Assembly: GCF_903914075.1 (NCBI RefSeq)
Contig: NZ_CAIWNQ010000006.1
Span: 124,001 to 188,000 of the forward strand
Length of the DNA stretch: 64,000 nt
Source: Ruegeria sp. THAF57
GTDB taxonomy: Bacteria; Pseudomonadota; Alphaproteobacteria; Rhodobacterales; Rhodobacteraceae
Direction: 5' to 3'
A program made the translations under genes and the position numbers. Shown piece by piece: positions 16,951-25,953 of this stretch. Every line of letters starts with the position of its first letter. The stretch's first letter is position 1. The notes beneath the pieces were generated by a model. It was not told where the DNA came from. It saw only the letters and a program-made list of their open reading frames with translations, and did not search any database.

Positions 16951-18252
16951 TCAAAGATCGGCAAGCGACATCATTGCATATGCCGGTGGAAGCAAGGCAC
17001 GCCGCCAGAACCCAAGCGGGAAGCGACCGGGAATTTGGCCAATCAACTCTGGCAGCCCTGCGTCCTGCCCCAAAACCAGGCGGGACAGGGCGCGCCCGCA
17101 ATAGGTGCCCATCGCGACACCATTACCGTGATATGCAAACCCGGCAAATAGCCCGGATTGCCCCGGCACCGCCCCGGCAAACGGAGTCAAATCGCGGGAC
17201 AAACACACCATGCCGGACCACATATGCGTGACATCGACATGCGCCCATTCGGGGAACATCTTCCGAAAGTCCGATTGAACTTTTTGGCGAATTGCAGCTT
17301 CGGCCTTGGCCGATGACCGCAAACCACCGCGCATACCGAACAGAAACCTCCTGTCCGGCATAAGACGGAAGTAATGCAACAAGTTGCGCGTATCGTATGA
17401 CATCTGATCCGTGGTCCAGCCCTGAGCTTGCAACTCAACCTCGGACATTGGGCGCGTCACAAGAACCGTTGACTGGGTGGGCATGTAGCGGCCTGCCATC
17501 CAGTTTGGGATATCTTCGCTTGAATATCCGTTGGTGCAGATCAGAACATTTTCAGCGCACACGCGGCCTGCCGATGTACGAAGGTCAAAACCGCGCGCGG
17601 ATTTCTGAAGGGCTTGCACACCACTTTTCTGAAACAGTTTCACGCCGGCTTTAGCTGCCGCCGTCGCAAGTCCAAACAGGTATTTTCTGGGGTTCAGGCC
17701 GAAACCGACCGGGTTTGTGTATCCGCCATAAAACGCTCCCCCGATGCCAAGCCCGGAAAGGTCCTGCGCCTCGTGCAGCGTTCCGGATGCGTCTGCGTTG
17801 CGGCGAAGTCTTTCCATCGCACGCGCGGTATGGGCCAGTTGGGTTTCCCCTTTTGAATGGGTGTCCGCGTTGATCCCGTGGGTGTCCAACAACTCGGCGA
17901 CAAGGTCCACTGCCTCGGCTTCTGCAGCGTCATAGCGCTCAGCAGCCGGGGCGCCGTAAATCCGCTCCATCGCTTTGTGGCTGAGTTTCGAGCCGCCGAG
18001 GCAACAAAACCCACCATTCCGGCCCGACGCGCCCCAACCGGGTGTTTCCGCCTCGAACACGGCAACAGAAACCCCAGCGTTAGCCAGATGCAGGGCCGCA
18101 GACAGGCCCGTGAACCCGGCCCCGACGATGGCTACGTCAACACTCAGATCGCCTTGTAGGTCCGGCCAGTCCGGGGCGGCAATTGTCTCGTCCCACCAAC
18201 AGCCCTCTCGCGGGCCGGGGCCATAGGTGTAATCCGGGAACAGCCGTTTCAT
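16951..18252 (-). CDS. FAD-dependent amine oxidoreductase, gamma-glutamylputrescine oxidase-like (PuuB-like)
   Basis: 433 residues of the DAO/PuuB family. An N-terminal Rossmann FAD motif, DVAIVGAGFTGLSAALHLA (about 39-58), is followed by WGASGRNGGFC, typical of PuuB-like oxidases, and a C-terminal FAGFAYHGNGVAMG FAD-contact block. It would oxidise a polyamine derivative or related amine, with ammonia or an aldehyde as product. Its start overlaps potI by four bases, making it the last gene of the potFGHI operon. This supports a role in using imported polyamine. No puuA-like glutamylating enzyme is present in the window, so the exact substrate is open. Confidence 0.83.
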   Translation of the reverse strand: MKRLFPDYTYGPGPREGCWWDETIAAPDWPDLQGDLSVDVAIVGAGFTGLSAALHLANAGVSVAVFEAETPGWGASGRNGGFCCLGGSKLSHKAMERIYGAPAAERYDAAEAEAVDLVAELLDTHGINADTHSKGETQLAHTARAMERLRRNADASGTLHEAQDLSGLGIGGAFYGGYTNPVGFGLNPRKYLFGLATAAAKAGVKLFQKSGVQALQKSARGFDLRTSAGRVCAENVLICTNGYSSEDIPNWMAGRYMPTQSTVLVTRPMSEVELQAQGWTTDQMSYDTRNLLHYFRLMPDRRFLFGMRGGLRSSAKAEAAIRQKVQSDFRKMFPEWAHVDVTHMWSGMVCLSRDLTPFAGAVPGQSGLFAGFAYHGNGVAMGTYCGRALSRLVLGQDAGLPELIGQIPGRFPLGFWRRALLPPAYAMMSLADL

Positions 18253-19067
18253 TCGGTACGGGCCGCCGCCATCTCATCCTGTTTCTGCCGCATCATGGCG
18301 CGTTTTGTGACCAATGACGCGGTGATGACGCCCACGGTCACAACGGCAATCATCAACGTCGACAGCGCGTTGATCTCGGGGCTGACCCCCAAACGCACGG
18401 CCGAGAATATCTTGATCGGCAAGGTTGTCGCCGACGGCCCTGAGGTAAAGGACGCAATCACCAGATCGTCCAGCGACAGGGTAAAGGCCAGCAACCAGCC
18501 CGAGATCACGGCAGGCGCGATGATCGGCAATGTCACCAGACGGAACGCTTGTGCGGGCGAACAACCAAGGTCCAGCGCAGCCTCTTCCAGCGACTGGTCA
18601 AACGTCACCAAACGCGACGAAACGACGACCGAGACGAAACACATCGAAAAGGTCGTATGGGCCAGCACGATGGTCAGGATACCGCGATCCAGCCCAATGC
18701 CGATAAACAACAGCAACAGCGATAGGCCGGTAATCACCTCGGGCATGACCAGCGGGGCGTAGATCATGCCGGAAAACAGCGTGCGCCCAAAGAACCGCCC
18801 CCCGCGCACCAGCACATAGGCCGCGGCGGTGCCCAGAACAGTCGCCAGCGTTGATGAGAACACAGCCACCCGGATCGTGACCCAAGCGGCATCCAGAAAC
18901 GCCTCGTTCTGGGCCAGCTCGCCATACCATTTGGTCGAGAATCCGGCCCAGACGGTGACCAGTTTGCTCTCGTTGAAGGAAAAGATGATCAGGATAATCA
19001 TCGGGATGTAGAGGAACGCAAATCCCAGCGTCAGCGAGACCGCGTTGAACCAGCTTAACCTGTTCAT
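18249..19067 (-). CDS. potI: Polyamine ABC transporter permease (PotI/PotC family)
   Basis: 272-residue inner-membrane permease with about six transmembrane helices, starting at FLYIPMIILIIFSFNES. The cytoplasmic EAA loop, SLEEAALDLGCSPAQAFRLVTLP, contacts the ATPase. The ATG at 19067 overlaps the potH stop and has GGAGG-like bases upstream; a longer reading would extend through potH. Together with PotG, PotH and PotF it makes a putrescine/spermidine importer. Confidence 0.92.
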   Translation of the reverse strand: MNRLSWFNAVSLTLGFAFLYIPMIILIIFSFNESKLVTVWAGFSTKWYGELAQNEAFLDAAWVTIRVAVFSSTLATVLGTAAAYVLVRGGRFFGRTLFSGMIYAPLVMPEVITGLSLLLLFIGIGLDRGILTIVLAHTTFSMCFVSVVVSSRLVTFDQSLEEAALDLGCSPAQAFRLVTLPIIAPAVISGWLLAFTLSLDDLVIASFTSGPSATTLPIKIFSAVRLGVSPEINALSTLMIAVVTVGVITASLVTKRAMMRQKQDEMAAARTE

Positions 19068-19954
19068 TGCTCGGCCTCCGTCTGTTTTTGCTGGTTGCGC
19101 TGGAACAGCACAATCGGGATCACGAGGATCAGCAACAGCACCACGGCCACGGCGCTGGCAACGGGCCAGTCGCGGTTCGAGAAGAACTCCTCCCACAATA
19201 CCTTACCGATCATCAACGTGCCTGAGCCGCCAAGAAGCGAGGGGATCACGAACTCACCGATCACCGGGATCATGACCAGGAAACAGCCCGCGATGATACC
19301 GGGGCGCGACAGCGGGATCGTCACCAGCCAGAATGCCTGCACGCGCGAACAACCAAGGTCTTCGGCAGCCTCGATCAGGGATTCGTCCATCCGCTCCAGC
19401 GCCGAATAGATCGGCAGGATCATGAACGGCAGATAGGTGTAGACGATCCCGATATAAACCGCAGTCTGCGTGTTCAAAATGGTCAGCGGGGTCGAAATGA
19501 TGCCCGTCCACAGCAGCAACTGGTTCAGATATCCTTCGTTCGACAGGATGCCCATCCACGCATAGACGCGGATCAGGAACGACGTCCAGAAAGGCAGGAT
19601 CACCAACATCATCAGCGTCGGTCGCCATTCGACCGGCGCACGGGCCATGCCATATGCGATGGGATAGCCCACCAGCAGCGTGAAAAACGTGGAAATCACA
19701 GCGATCTTGACGCTGGACAGGTAAGCTTTCCAATACAGGTCGTCCTCGGTCAGCCAGATGAAATTCTCAAAGTCCAACTGGCTGAAGAAATCCTTGATCC
19801 CCGCCCAGCCCTGCGAAAAGTCCAGAGTCGGAGTGTAAGGCGGAATCGCCAACGCGATATCCGACAGCGAGATTTTCAGGACGATGAAAAACGGCACCAA
19901 AAACAGCGCCAGCAGCCAGACATAGGGAATGGCGATCAGGAACGCGCGGCGCAT
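19064..19954 (-). CDS. potH: Polyamine ABC transporter permease (PotH/PotB family)
   Basis: 296-residue permease with about six membrane helices (first at FLIAIPYVWLLALFLVPF). The EAA loop is DESLIEAAEDLGCSRVQAFWLVTIP. The ATG at 19954 overlaps the potG stop (TGATG) and the stop overlaps the potI start, so the three are translationally coupled. The periplasmic insertion between helices one and two (about 35-70) is usual for PotH-type subunits. Confidence 0.92.
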   Translation of the reverse strand: MRRAFLIAIPYVWLLALFLVPFFIVLKISLSDIALAIPPYTPTLDFSQGWAGIKDFFSQLDFENFIWLTEDDLYWKAYLSSVKIAVISTFFTLLVGYPIAYGMARAPVEWRPTLMMLVILPFWTSFLIRVYAWMGILSNEGYLNQLLLWTGIISTPLTILNTQTAVYIGIVYTYLPFMILPIYSALERMDESLIEAAEDLGCSRVQAFWLVTIPLSRPGIIAGCFLVMIPVIGEFVIPSLLGGSGTLMIGKVLWEEFFSNRDWPVASAVAVVLLLILVIPIVLFQRNQQKQTEAEQ

Positions 19955-21081
19955 CAGTCGACCAGCAAAACCGCAGCCGTTGCTGTCCAGGACAGCCAGA
20001 CCGGGTCTTCCCAAGTGAATGAACGGCGTGAGATGCGGCGGGTATTGGCCGTTTGCGCCTTGATGATCGTGCCGTTAGGCAGTTCCACGTAGTAGGTGGA
20101 CAGATTGCCCAGATAGGCGATGTCATGCACCTTGCCCTGCACCGCGTTGATCGCATCTGCCGGACGGTCGGCAGAAATCGTCACCTTCTCGGGGCGTATG
20201 GCCAGATGACAGGCCTGCCCCTGCGCAAACCCATTGGCCGAGGTTGCGGTCAGCGGGGCCTGCCCCTCGGCCCAGTCGATCTGATAGGTATTCTCGCCAT
20301 TAGCGGAGGCGCGGCCCTCGATGATATTCACGTCGCCAATAAAGTCGGCGACATAGACCGAGTTCGGGTTCTCATAAATCCGATCCGGGGTAGCGACCTG
20401 CATCAGTTTGCCCTGATCCATAACGGCCACGCGGCTGGCCACGGTCATCGCCTCTTCCTGGTCGTGGGTCACGATGACAAAGGTGGTGCCGGTCTTTTCC
20501 TGAATGTCCATCAGTTCAAACTGGGTGTCCTGCCGCAGTTTCTTGTCCAACGCACCCAGCGGTTCGTCCAGCAGCAGCAGCTTGGGCGCTTTGGCCAAAG
20601 ACCGCGCCAGCGCCACCCGCTGCCGCTGGCCGCCTGAGATCTGGTGCGGTTTGCGGCGCGCGAATTGGGTCAGCCGAGTTAGACGCAGCATTTCTTCAAC
20701 CCGATCTTCAAGATCGTGTTTGGGCATGTTGTCCCGGCGCAGGCCGAAGGCGATGTTTTCCCAGATGCTGAGGTGTGGGAACAGCGCATAGGACTGGAAC
20801 ATCATGTTCACCGCCCGCTTGTTCGGCGGGATCGGGTCGATATCCTGACCACCCAGCATGATGTGGCCTTCGGTGGGCGTTTCGAACCCCGCCAGCATCC
20901 GCATCATCGTGGTCTTGCCGCAGCCTGACGGCCCCAGCAGAGCAAAGAATTCTTTCTCGAAAATATCCAGAGACAGGTTGTCGATCGCCGTGAAGTCGCC
21001 AAATCGTTTGGTGACATTCTGGAACTGGATCAAGGGTTTCGCCTGCGGGTCCTCCCACGGCGCAAAGACTTCAGAGTTCAC
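19954..21081 (-). CDS. potG: Polyamine ABC transporter ATP-binding protein
   Basis: About 375 residues. Walker A is GPSGCGKTT, the signature is ISGGQRQRVALARSLA, Walker B is LLLLDEPLGALD, and the switch histidine is in VIVTHDQEEAM. A C-terminal TOBE domain follows, as in PotA/PotG. I favour the GTG at 21081: the ATG at 21126 would place the start inside a terminator-like hairpin and add 15 residues that look non-coding. Product call is firm; start is moderately sure. Confidence 0.92.
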   Translation of the reverse strand: MNSEVFAPWEDPQAKPLIQFQNVTKRFGDFTAIDNLSLDIFEKEFFALLGPSGCGKTTMMRMLAGFETPTEGHIMLGGQDIDPIPPNKRAVNMMFQSYALFPHLSIWENIAFGLRRDNMPKHDLEDRVEEMLRLTRLTQFARRKPHQISGGQRQRVALARSLAKAPKLLLLDEPLGALDKKLRQDTQFELMDIQEKTGTTFVIVTHDQEEAMTVASRVAVMDQGKLMQVATPDRIYENPNSVYVADFIGDVNIIEGRASANGENTYQIDWAEGQAPLTATSANGFAQGQACHLAIRPEKVTISADRPADAINAVQGKVHDIAYLGNLSTYYVELPNGTIIKAQTANTRRISRRSFTWEDPVWLSWTATAAVLLVD

Positions 21082-21106
21082 TATGGCCCCCGTTCGGCAA
21101 TCTGGT

Positions 21107-21137
21107 AAAAAGGGCAAGGCGGACATGCCGCCCTGCC
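21107..21137 (-). terminator. Attenuating hairpin between potF and potG
   Basis: GGCAAGGCGG (21113-21122) pairs with CCGCCCTGCC (21128-21137), ten pairs with one G-U, and on the minus strand CTTTTT follows. It sits right after the potF stop. Partial termination here would make more binding protein than membrane components, a common pattern in ABC importer operons. Confidence 0.7.
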
Positions 21138-21150
21138 GTGTTAAATCGGA

Positions 21151-22236
21151 TCAGGTGCCCGATTTGATCTTGGTCCACAGACGGGTCACGACCCGCTGCG
21201 TTTTCGCCGGATAAGGCGTGGTGATGTAGAGGTTCTGCATCGTCGCATCATCCGGATAGATCGCCGGATCACCGATCACATCTTCCTCAAGGAACTCTTG
21301 CGACGCCTGGTTGCCGTTGGCGTAATACACATAGTTCGACGCCGCAGCCATGTTGTTGGCATCCAGAATAAAGTTCAGGAACTTGTGCGCACCCTCAGGG
21401 TTCGGCGCATCTGCCGGAATCGCCATTTGGTCGAACCACATCAGCGAGCCTTCAGCAAACGGGTGGTATTCGATCTCAACGCCATTATCAGCCTCGGCCG
21501 CACGGTCACGCGCCTGCAGAATGTCACCAGACCAACCCACGGCCACGCAGATATCGCCATTCGCCAGCGCGTTGATGTATTCCGAGCTGTGGAATTTCTG
21601 GATATGCGGGCGGACACTGGTCAGAACTTCTTCGACCTTTTTGATGACGTCCGGGTCATGGCTGTCCGGGTCTTCACCCAGATACTGCAAAGTCATCGGG
21701 ATCATTTCCGCTGGTGCGTCCAGGAAATGCACGCCGCACGCAGCCAGCTTTTCCATGTTTTCAGGCTTCAGCACCAGATCCATGCTATTCAGGGCAACAT
21801 CGTCGCCAAGCGCCTCTTTGACCTTGGCGACATTCACACCGATACCGGTGGTGCCCCACATGTAGTTGATCGAATAGGCGTTGTTAGGGTCGTATCCGGC
21901 GGTGCGTTCCTGAATAACGTCCCACAGATTGCCTGAGTTGGACAGTTGTGACGCGTCCAGTTCCTGAAACGCTCCAGCCTGAATCTGACGCTGAAGGAAC
22001 GTGCCAGACGGGACAACCACGTCATAGCCCGACCCACCGGCCAGCATTTTGGTCTCCAGCACTTCGTTGCTGTCAAACACGTCGTAAATGAGGGTCAGAC
22101 CGGTTTCTTCCTCGAACTTCGTCAGAAGCTCTTCGTCGATATAGTCGGACCAGTTGTAGACACGCACTTCTTCGGCGAAGGCTGCCGAAGTCCCCAGTGC
22201 GATGGCCGCTGTCATGGTCAGCGCTTTGATTGACAT
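21151..22236 (-). CDS. potF: Polyamine ABC transporter periplasmic substrate-binding protein
   Basis: 361 residues with a signal peptide (KALTMTAAIALGTSAAFA). The mature start EEVRVYNWSDYIDEELLTKFEEETG is the classic PotF/PotD motif; YNWSDY lines the polyamine-binding cleft. Later VGWSGDILQARDRA and YHPFAEGSLMWFDQMAIP match the family. The ATG at 22236 has GGGAG upstream. It is the first gene of the leftward potFGHI-puuB-like operon, and a TTGATCA operator-like repeat lies 41 bases upstream. Putrescine is the best guess for ligand. Confidence 0.93.
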   Translation of the reverse strand: MSIKALTMTAAIALGTSAAFAEEVRVYNWSDYIDEELLTKFEEETGLTLIYDVFDSNEVLETKMLAGGSGYDVVVPSGTFLQRQIQAGAFQELDASQLSNSGNLWDVIQERTAGYDPNNAYSINYMWGTTGIGVNVAKVKEALGDDVALNSMDLVLKPENMEKLAACGVHFLDAPAEMIPMTLQYLGEDPDSHDPDVIKKVEEVLTSVRPHIQKFHSSEYINALANGDICVAVGWSGDILQARDRAAEADNGVEIEYHPFAEGSLMWFDQMAIPADAPNPEGAHKFLNFILDANNMAAASNYVYYANGNQASQEFLEEDVIGDPAIYPDDATMQNLYITTPYPAKTQRVVTRLWTKIKSGT

Positions 22237-22276
22237 TTTATTCTCCCTGCAAGTGTCCGGGTATTTTCCCGTTTTT

Positions 22277-22290
22277 TTGGATTTGATCAA
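22277..22290. promoter_or_regulatory. Operator-like repeat, copy 1 (potF upstream)
   Basis: TTGGATTTGATCAA, identical to copy 2 and placed exactly 100 bases from it in the potF/gntR divergent region. Contains the TTGATCA core also found before the aminotransferase gene. Probable binding site for the neighbouring GntR regulator; inferred. Confidence 0.55.
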
Positions 22291-22376
22291 GTTTTGCGTT
22301 TTCCCCCGATCCCGCGTATGGTTTCACGAGGTCAGGCACCTGGCAAGTCAGCATCATTGGAAACAGGGCAAACCAA

Positions 22377-22390
22377 TTGGATTTGATCAA
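22377..22390. promoter_or_regulatory. Operator-like repeat, copy 2 (at gntR start)
   Basis: TTGGATTTGATCAA, identical to copy 1. It covers the TTG start of the regulator gene, so binding here would block its own expression. Confidence 0.55.
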
Positions 22391-23060
22391 AAATAAGGCG
22401 GTCGGGTCGTCCGGCAGTGGGCAAAAGCGGCCTGCACACGAACAGGTTTATCATTCACTCAGATCTCAGATCATGTATGGCGAACTGGTCCCCGGGCAGC
22501 CCGTCACCATTCAGGGGCTGACTGATTCGCTGAACGCCGGAATGACCCCCGTGCGCGAGGCTATTCGGCGGTTGATTTCCGACGGAGCACTGGTGTTTCA
22601 GGGAAATCGACGGGTCAGCGTACCGATGCTGTCATCGCGTGACGTCAAGCAGATGATATATGCAAGAATATCAATAGAATCAGAGCTTTCACGGCAAGCA
22701 ACGGCCAACCTGACGCCTGCGGACGTCGATCATTTGGAACGCATCGATCAACAGTTGGATCAAACAATTGCCGATGGGGATGTCAGTGGTTACCTGCGTT
22801 TGAACCATCTGTTTCACGAAACGCTCTATGCTCATGCCGACGCGCCGATCCTCAATGATCTGGCGGAACGCCTGTGGCTCAGGTTCGGGCCGTCCCTGCG
22901 TGTGGTCTGCGGCCGATTCGGAACCCAGAGCCTTCCTGACCGCCACAAGGACATTATCCGGGCGCTTCGTGATCGAAACGCCGATCTTGTTGCAAAAGCA
23001 ACCGCTCAGGACATCGAACAGGGGATGGAGCTTATGGCGGACTCACTTGCGAACGTCTAG
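22377..23060 (+). CDS. GntR-family regulator with FCD domain, probable polyamine regulator
   Basis: 227 residues. N-terminal winged helix (about 20-85) with EQVYHSLRSQIMYGELVPGQ and TPVREAIRRLISDGAL, then an FCD effector domain (about 90-220) with HLFHETLYAHAD supplying metal or ligand-binding histidines. No in-frame ATG precedes the HTH; TTG at 22377 has AGGG eight bases upstream, TTG at 22383 is the alternative. It is divergent from potF and directly upstream of the SpuC-like aminotransferase gene, and matching repeats occur before all three. Likely a repressor relieved by a polyamine or its breakdown product. Confidence 0.82.
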   Translation: MDLIKNKAVGSSGSGQKRPAHEQVYHSLRSQIMYGELVPGQPVTIQGLTDSLNAGMTPVREAIRRLISDGALVFQGNRRVSVPMLSSRDVKQMIYARISIESELSRQATANLTPADVDHLERIDQQLDQTIADGDVSGYLRLNHLFHETLYAHADAPILNDLAERLWLRFGPSLRVVCGRFGTQSLPDRHKDIIRALRDRNADLVAKATAQDIEQGMELMADSLANV

Positions 23061-23090
23061 ATCAGCGCGATTCGATTGACAGGAAAAAAT

Positions 23091-23112
23091 TTGATCATAT
23101 TGTGATGATCAA
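23091..23112. promoter_or_regulatory. Operator-like inverted repeat before the SpuC-like gene
   Basis: TTGATCA (23091-23097) and TGATCAA (23106-23112) form an inverted repeat with an eight-base spacer, 23 bases before the aminotransferase start. Shares the TTGATCA core with the two repeats flanking gntR. Confidence 0.6.
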
Positions 23113-23135
23113 CCGCTCTTGCAGGAGATTCCCTG

Positions 23136-24533
23136 ATGTCGACCATCACCAACCACATGCCAACCGCCGAATTGCAGGCGCTTGACGCAGCCCATCACAT
23201 GCATCCGTTTTCAGCCAATGGCGCGCTGGGGAAAGAAGGCGCACGCGTCATCACCCGCGCCAAGGGCGTCTATCTGACTGACAGTGAAGGCGAAGAAATT
23301 CTGGACGCCATGGCGGGCCTGTGGTGCGTAAATATCGGCTATGGCCGCGACGAACTGGCCGAGGCCGCCGCCCGCCAGATGCGAGAGCTGCCCTATTACA
23401 ACACCTTCTTCAAAACCACACATGTCCCCGCCATTGCACTGGCCAATAAGCTGGCTGAACTTGCGCCCGGCGACCTGAACCATGTCTTCTTCGCTGCTGG
23501 TGGGTCCGAGGCCAACGACACCAATATCCGTCTGGTGCGCACCTATTGGGCCGAAAAAGGCCAACCCGATAAGAACATCATCATCAGCCGCCACAACGCC
23601 TATCATGGCTCGTCCGTCGGTTCGGCGTCGCTTGGGGGCATGGCCGGGATGCACGCGCAGGGCGGCATTCCGATCCCGAACATCCACCACATCAACCAGC
23701 CGAACTGGTGGGCCGAAGGCGGCGACATGTCGCCCGAAGACTTTGGCCTGGCCCGCGCACGCGAGTTGGAAGAAGCGATTCTAGAACTGGGTGAAAACCG
23801 TGTCGCGGCCTTCATCGCCGAACCCGTGCAGGGCGCCGGCGGCGTGATCGTGGCACCTGACACCTACTGGCCCGAAATCCAGCGTATCTGCGACAAGTAC
23901 GACATCTTGCTTATAGCGGATGAGGTCATCTGCGGGTTCGGTCGCACCGGCAACTGGTTCGGGTCACAAACCGTCGGCATCCGGCCCGATATCATGACGA
24001 TCGCCAAAGGCCTCAGCTCGGGCTATGCGCCGATTGGCGGATCAATCGTTAACGATGAGATTGCCGAAGTCATCGGCGGAACCGAATTCAATCACGGCTA
24101 CACCTATTCCGGCCATCCGGTTGCGGCTGCCGTTGCGCTGGAAAACCTGCGTATCCTTGAAGAGGAAAAGATCGTCGAGCACGTCCGCGACGTTGCCGCG
24201 CCATACCTCAAGGAAAAGTGGGAGGCTTTGACCGATCATCCGCTGGTGGGTGAGGCAAAGATTGTTGGCATGATGGCCTCGATTGCGCTGACCCCGGACA
24301 AGGCCAGCCGCGCCAAGTTCGCCTCGGCCCCTGGCACAGTAGGCTATATCTGCCGCGATCGTTGTTTTGCCAACAATCTGATCATGCGCCACGTTGGCGA
24401 CCGCATGATCATTTCGCCGCCGCTGGTCCTGACTCCGTCAGAGATCGACGAGATGTTCGTGCGTATCCACAAATCGCTGGATGAGGCACAAACCGACATC
24501 ATCGAACAGGGGTTGATGAAAGCCGCATCATAA
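23136..24533 (+). CDS. Class III aminotransferase, putrescine--pyruvate type (SpuC-like)
   Basis: 465-residue PLP enzyme of the omega-aminotransferase group. Seen: GLWCVNIGYGRDELAEAA and PYYNTFFKTTHVP near the N terminus, FFAAGGSEANDTNIRLVR for cofactor phosphate, FIAEPVQGAGG, LLIADEVICGFGRTGNWFG, and the Schiff-base lysine in TIAKGLSSGYAPIGG. These fit SpuC, which transfers an amino group from putrescine to pyruvate. Beta-alanine:pyruvate transaminases are close relatives, so the substrate is inferred from the adjacent polyamine importer and shared operators. A strong terminator follows. Confidence 0.85.
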   Translation: MSTITNHMPTAELQALDAAHHMHPFSANGALGKEGARVITRAKGVYLTDSEGEEILDAMAGLWCVNIGYGRDELAEAAARQMRELPYYNTFFKTTHVPAIALANKLAELAPGDLNHVFFAAGGSEANDTNIRLVRTYWAEKGQPDKNIIISRHNAYHGSSVGSASLGGMAGMHAQGGIPIPNIHHINQPNWWAEGGDMSPEDFGLARARELEEAILELGENRVAAFIAEPVQGAGGVIVAPDTYWPEIQRICDKYDILLIADEVICGFGRTGNWFGSQTVGIRPDIMTIAKGLSSGYAPIGGSIVNDEIAEVIGGTEFNHGYTYSGHPVAAAVALENLRILEEEKIVEHVRDVAAPYLKEKWEALTDHPLVGEAKIVGMMASIALTPDKASRAKFASAPGTVGYICRDRCFANNLIMRHVGDRMIISPPLVLTPSEIDEMFVRIHKSLDEAQTDIIEQGLMKAAS

Positions 24534-24564
24534 GTGGCATTTGACCTTGTTTGGAAACTGAAAC

Positions 24565-24593
24565 GGGCGGCTCTTTGGAGCCGCCCTTTTTTT
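24565..24593 (+). terminator. Rho-independent terminator after the SpuC-like gene
   Basis: GGGCGGCTC (24565-24573) pairs with GAGCCGCCC (24578-24586) around a four-base loop and is followed by seven Ts. It overlaps the end of the convergent transglycosylase gene by two bases. Confidence 0.93.
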
Positions 24594-25890
24594 AACGCAT
24601 ACGTTCCAGAAGTGTCAGGCTAGGATACCCGTCGGGCAAAAGCCCTTGCGCCAGTTGATAGGCGCGAACGGCGTTGATCGTATTCGGCCCCGTCCGCCCG
24701 TCGATGCCTTGTGTATCGAAACCTGCTTGGGTCAGCCGCGTCTGCAGTTCCTTTTTTTCAGTGAAACTCAGCACGCGGTCGCCGCGTGGCCAACCGGCCT
24801 GAAACGGGGCACGTCCGGACAGGCGGTCTGAAAGATGACCGATACCAATCACATAAGCATCTGCCCCGTTATACGCCTCGATCACGCTGAAATTATCAAA
24901 AATCATAAGCGCAACGCCCTGTCCGCCCGCAGGTAGCAGGATCGCGGCCTGCCCATGATCCGCCACGGCTTCGCCATTCATCGCAGTCACACCCCGCGCC
25001 GCCCATTCAGATGGCAACAGAGTGTAATCTCGCTTGGCCGTGGAAAAATCGAAATCACGGGGCAGGCGCACCTCAACGCCCCACGGCTGCCCCTTCGTCC
25101 AACCATGGCGCGCCAGATACGACGCGGCAGAGGCCAGTGCATCCGTCGGGTCATCCGACCAGATATCGCGGCGGCCATCCCTGTCAAAATCCACGGCGTG
25201 ATCCAGATACGAGGTCGGCATGAACTGCGTATGCCCCATCGCGCCGGCCCAGCTTCCGACCATATTGTGAGGACTGACATCCCCGGCCTCAATGATCTGC
25301 AACGCGGCAATCAACTGGGTTTCAAAGAACCGCGCGCGACGCGCATCGAACGCAAGCGTGGCCAAAGATCGGATGGTGTGGTCACCTCCCCTAAAAGATC
25401 CAAAGGATGTCTCTAGCCCCCAGATCGCGGTCACAACCTCTTTTTCAACGCCGTACTGCGCCTCAATCCGGGTCAGCGTATCGCCGTAGCGCTGCAATCC
25501 GGCGCGGCCATCTGCGATGCGTCGGTCCGAAACGGCAGCGTCCAAATATTCCCAAATGGGTTTCGAAAACTCCGCCTGATTGCGGTCCCGTTTGATGACG
25601 TCCTTGTCATATGTCAGACCCTCCAGAGACCGGTCCAACGTCGCAGCGGAAATGCCCTGTTCAAGGGCGCGCTCACGAAAGGCACCCAGCCACGCCTGAA
25701 ACCGCGCGTTTCCTTCGGTAGACACCCGATACTCCTTGGCTGGTGGTCGAACGACCGGTCGGATCGAGACCGTTACATCAGCCGAAGCCAACTGCAAGAT
25801 CTGCAACCCATCTGACTTTTCCTGCGATTCCGCCTGCACTATGGATGCCCATAATGCAGCGGTCATGACGCCGCCTATGCATTTACGCAT
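24592..25890 (-). CDS. Lytic murein transglycosylase (MltB family) with peptidoglycan-binding domain
   Basis: 432 residues. A signal peptide (GGVMTAALWASIVQA) leads to an MltB-type SLT domain (about 60-350): catalytic glutamate in IWGLETSFGSFRGG, then MGHTQFMPTSYLDHAVDFD and HGWTKGQPWGVEVRLP. The last 65 residues form a PG_binding_1 domain (LQTRLTQAGFDTQGIDGRTGPNTINAVRAYQ). It cleaves glycan strands to anhydromuramyl products in the periplasm. There is no lipobox cysteine, so it is soluble rather than a lipoprotein. It stands as a single gene convergent with the aminotransferase. Confidence 0.92.
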   Translation of the reverse strand: MRKCIGGVMTAALWASIVQAESQEKSDGLQILQLASADVTVSIRPVVRPPAKEYRVSTEGNARFQAWLGAFRERALEQGISAATLDRSLEGLTYDKDVIKRDRNQAEFSKPIWEYLDAAVSDRRIADGRAGLQRYGDTLTRIEAQYGVEKEVVTAIWGLETSFGSFRGGDHTIRSLATLAFDARRARFFETQLIAALQIIEAGDVSPHNMVGSWAGAMGHTQFMPTSYLDHAVDFDRDGRRDIWSDDPTDALASAASYLARHGWTKGQPWGVEVRLPRDFDFSTAKRDYTLLPSEWAARGVTAMNGEAVADHGQAAILLPAGGQGVALMIFDNFSVIEAYNGADAYVIGIGHLSDRLSGRAPFQAGWPRGDRVLSFTEKKELQTRLTQAGFDTQGIDGRTGPNTINAVRAYQLAQGLLPDGYPSLTLLERMR

Positions 25891-25953
25891 TCCGATTTTT
25901 CCTGATTACTGCTCATTCACAGAATAGCGCAAAACCGCGCTTCGACAAAGCGG

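Noticed and set aside
21082-21126. N-terminal extension of potG from the ATG at 21126
   Set aside because: The start would lie within a terminator-like hairpin and the extra residues do not look like PotG; GTG at 21081 fits better.
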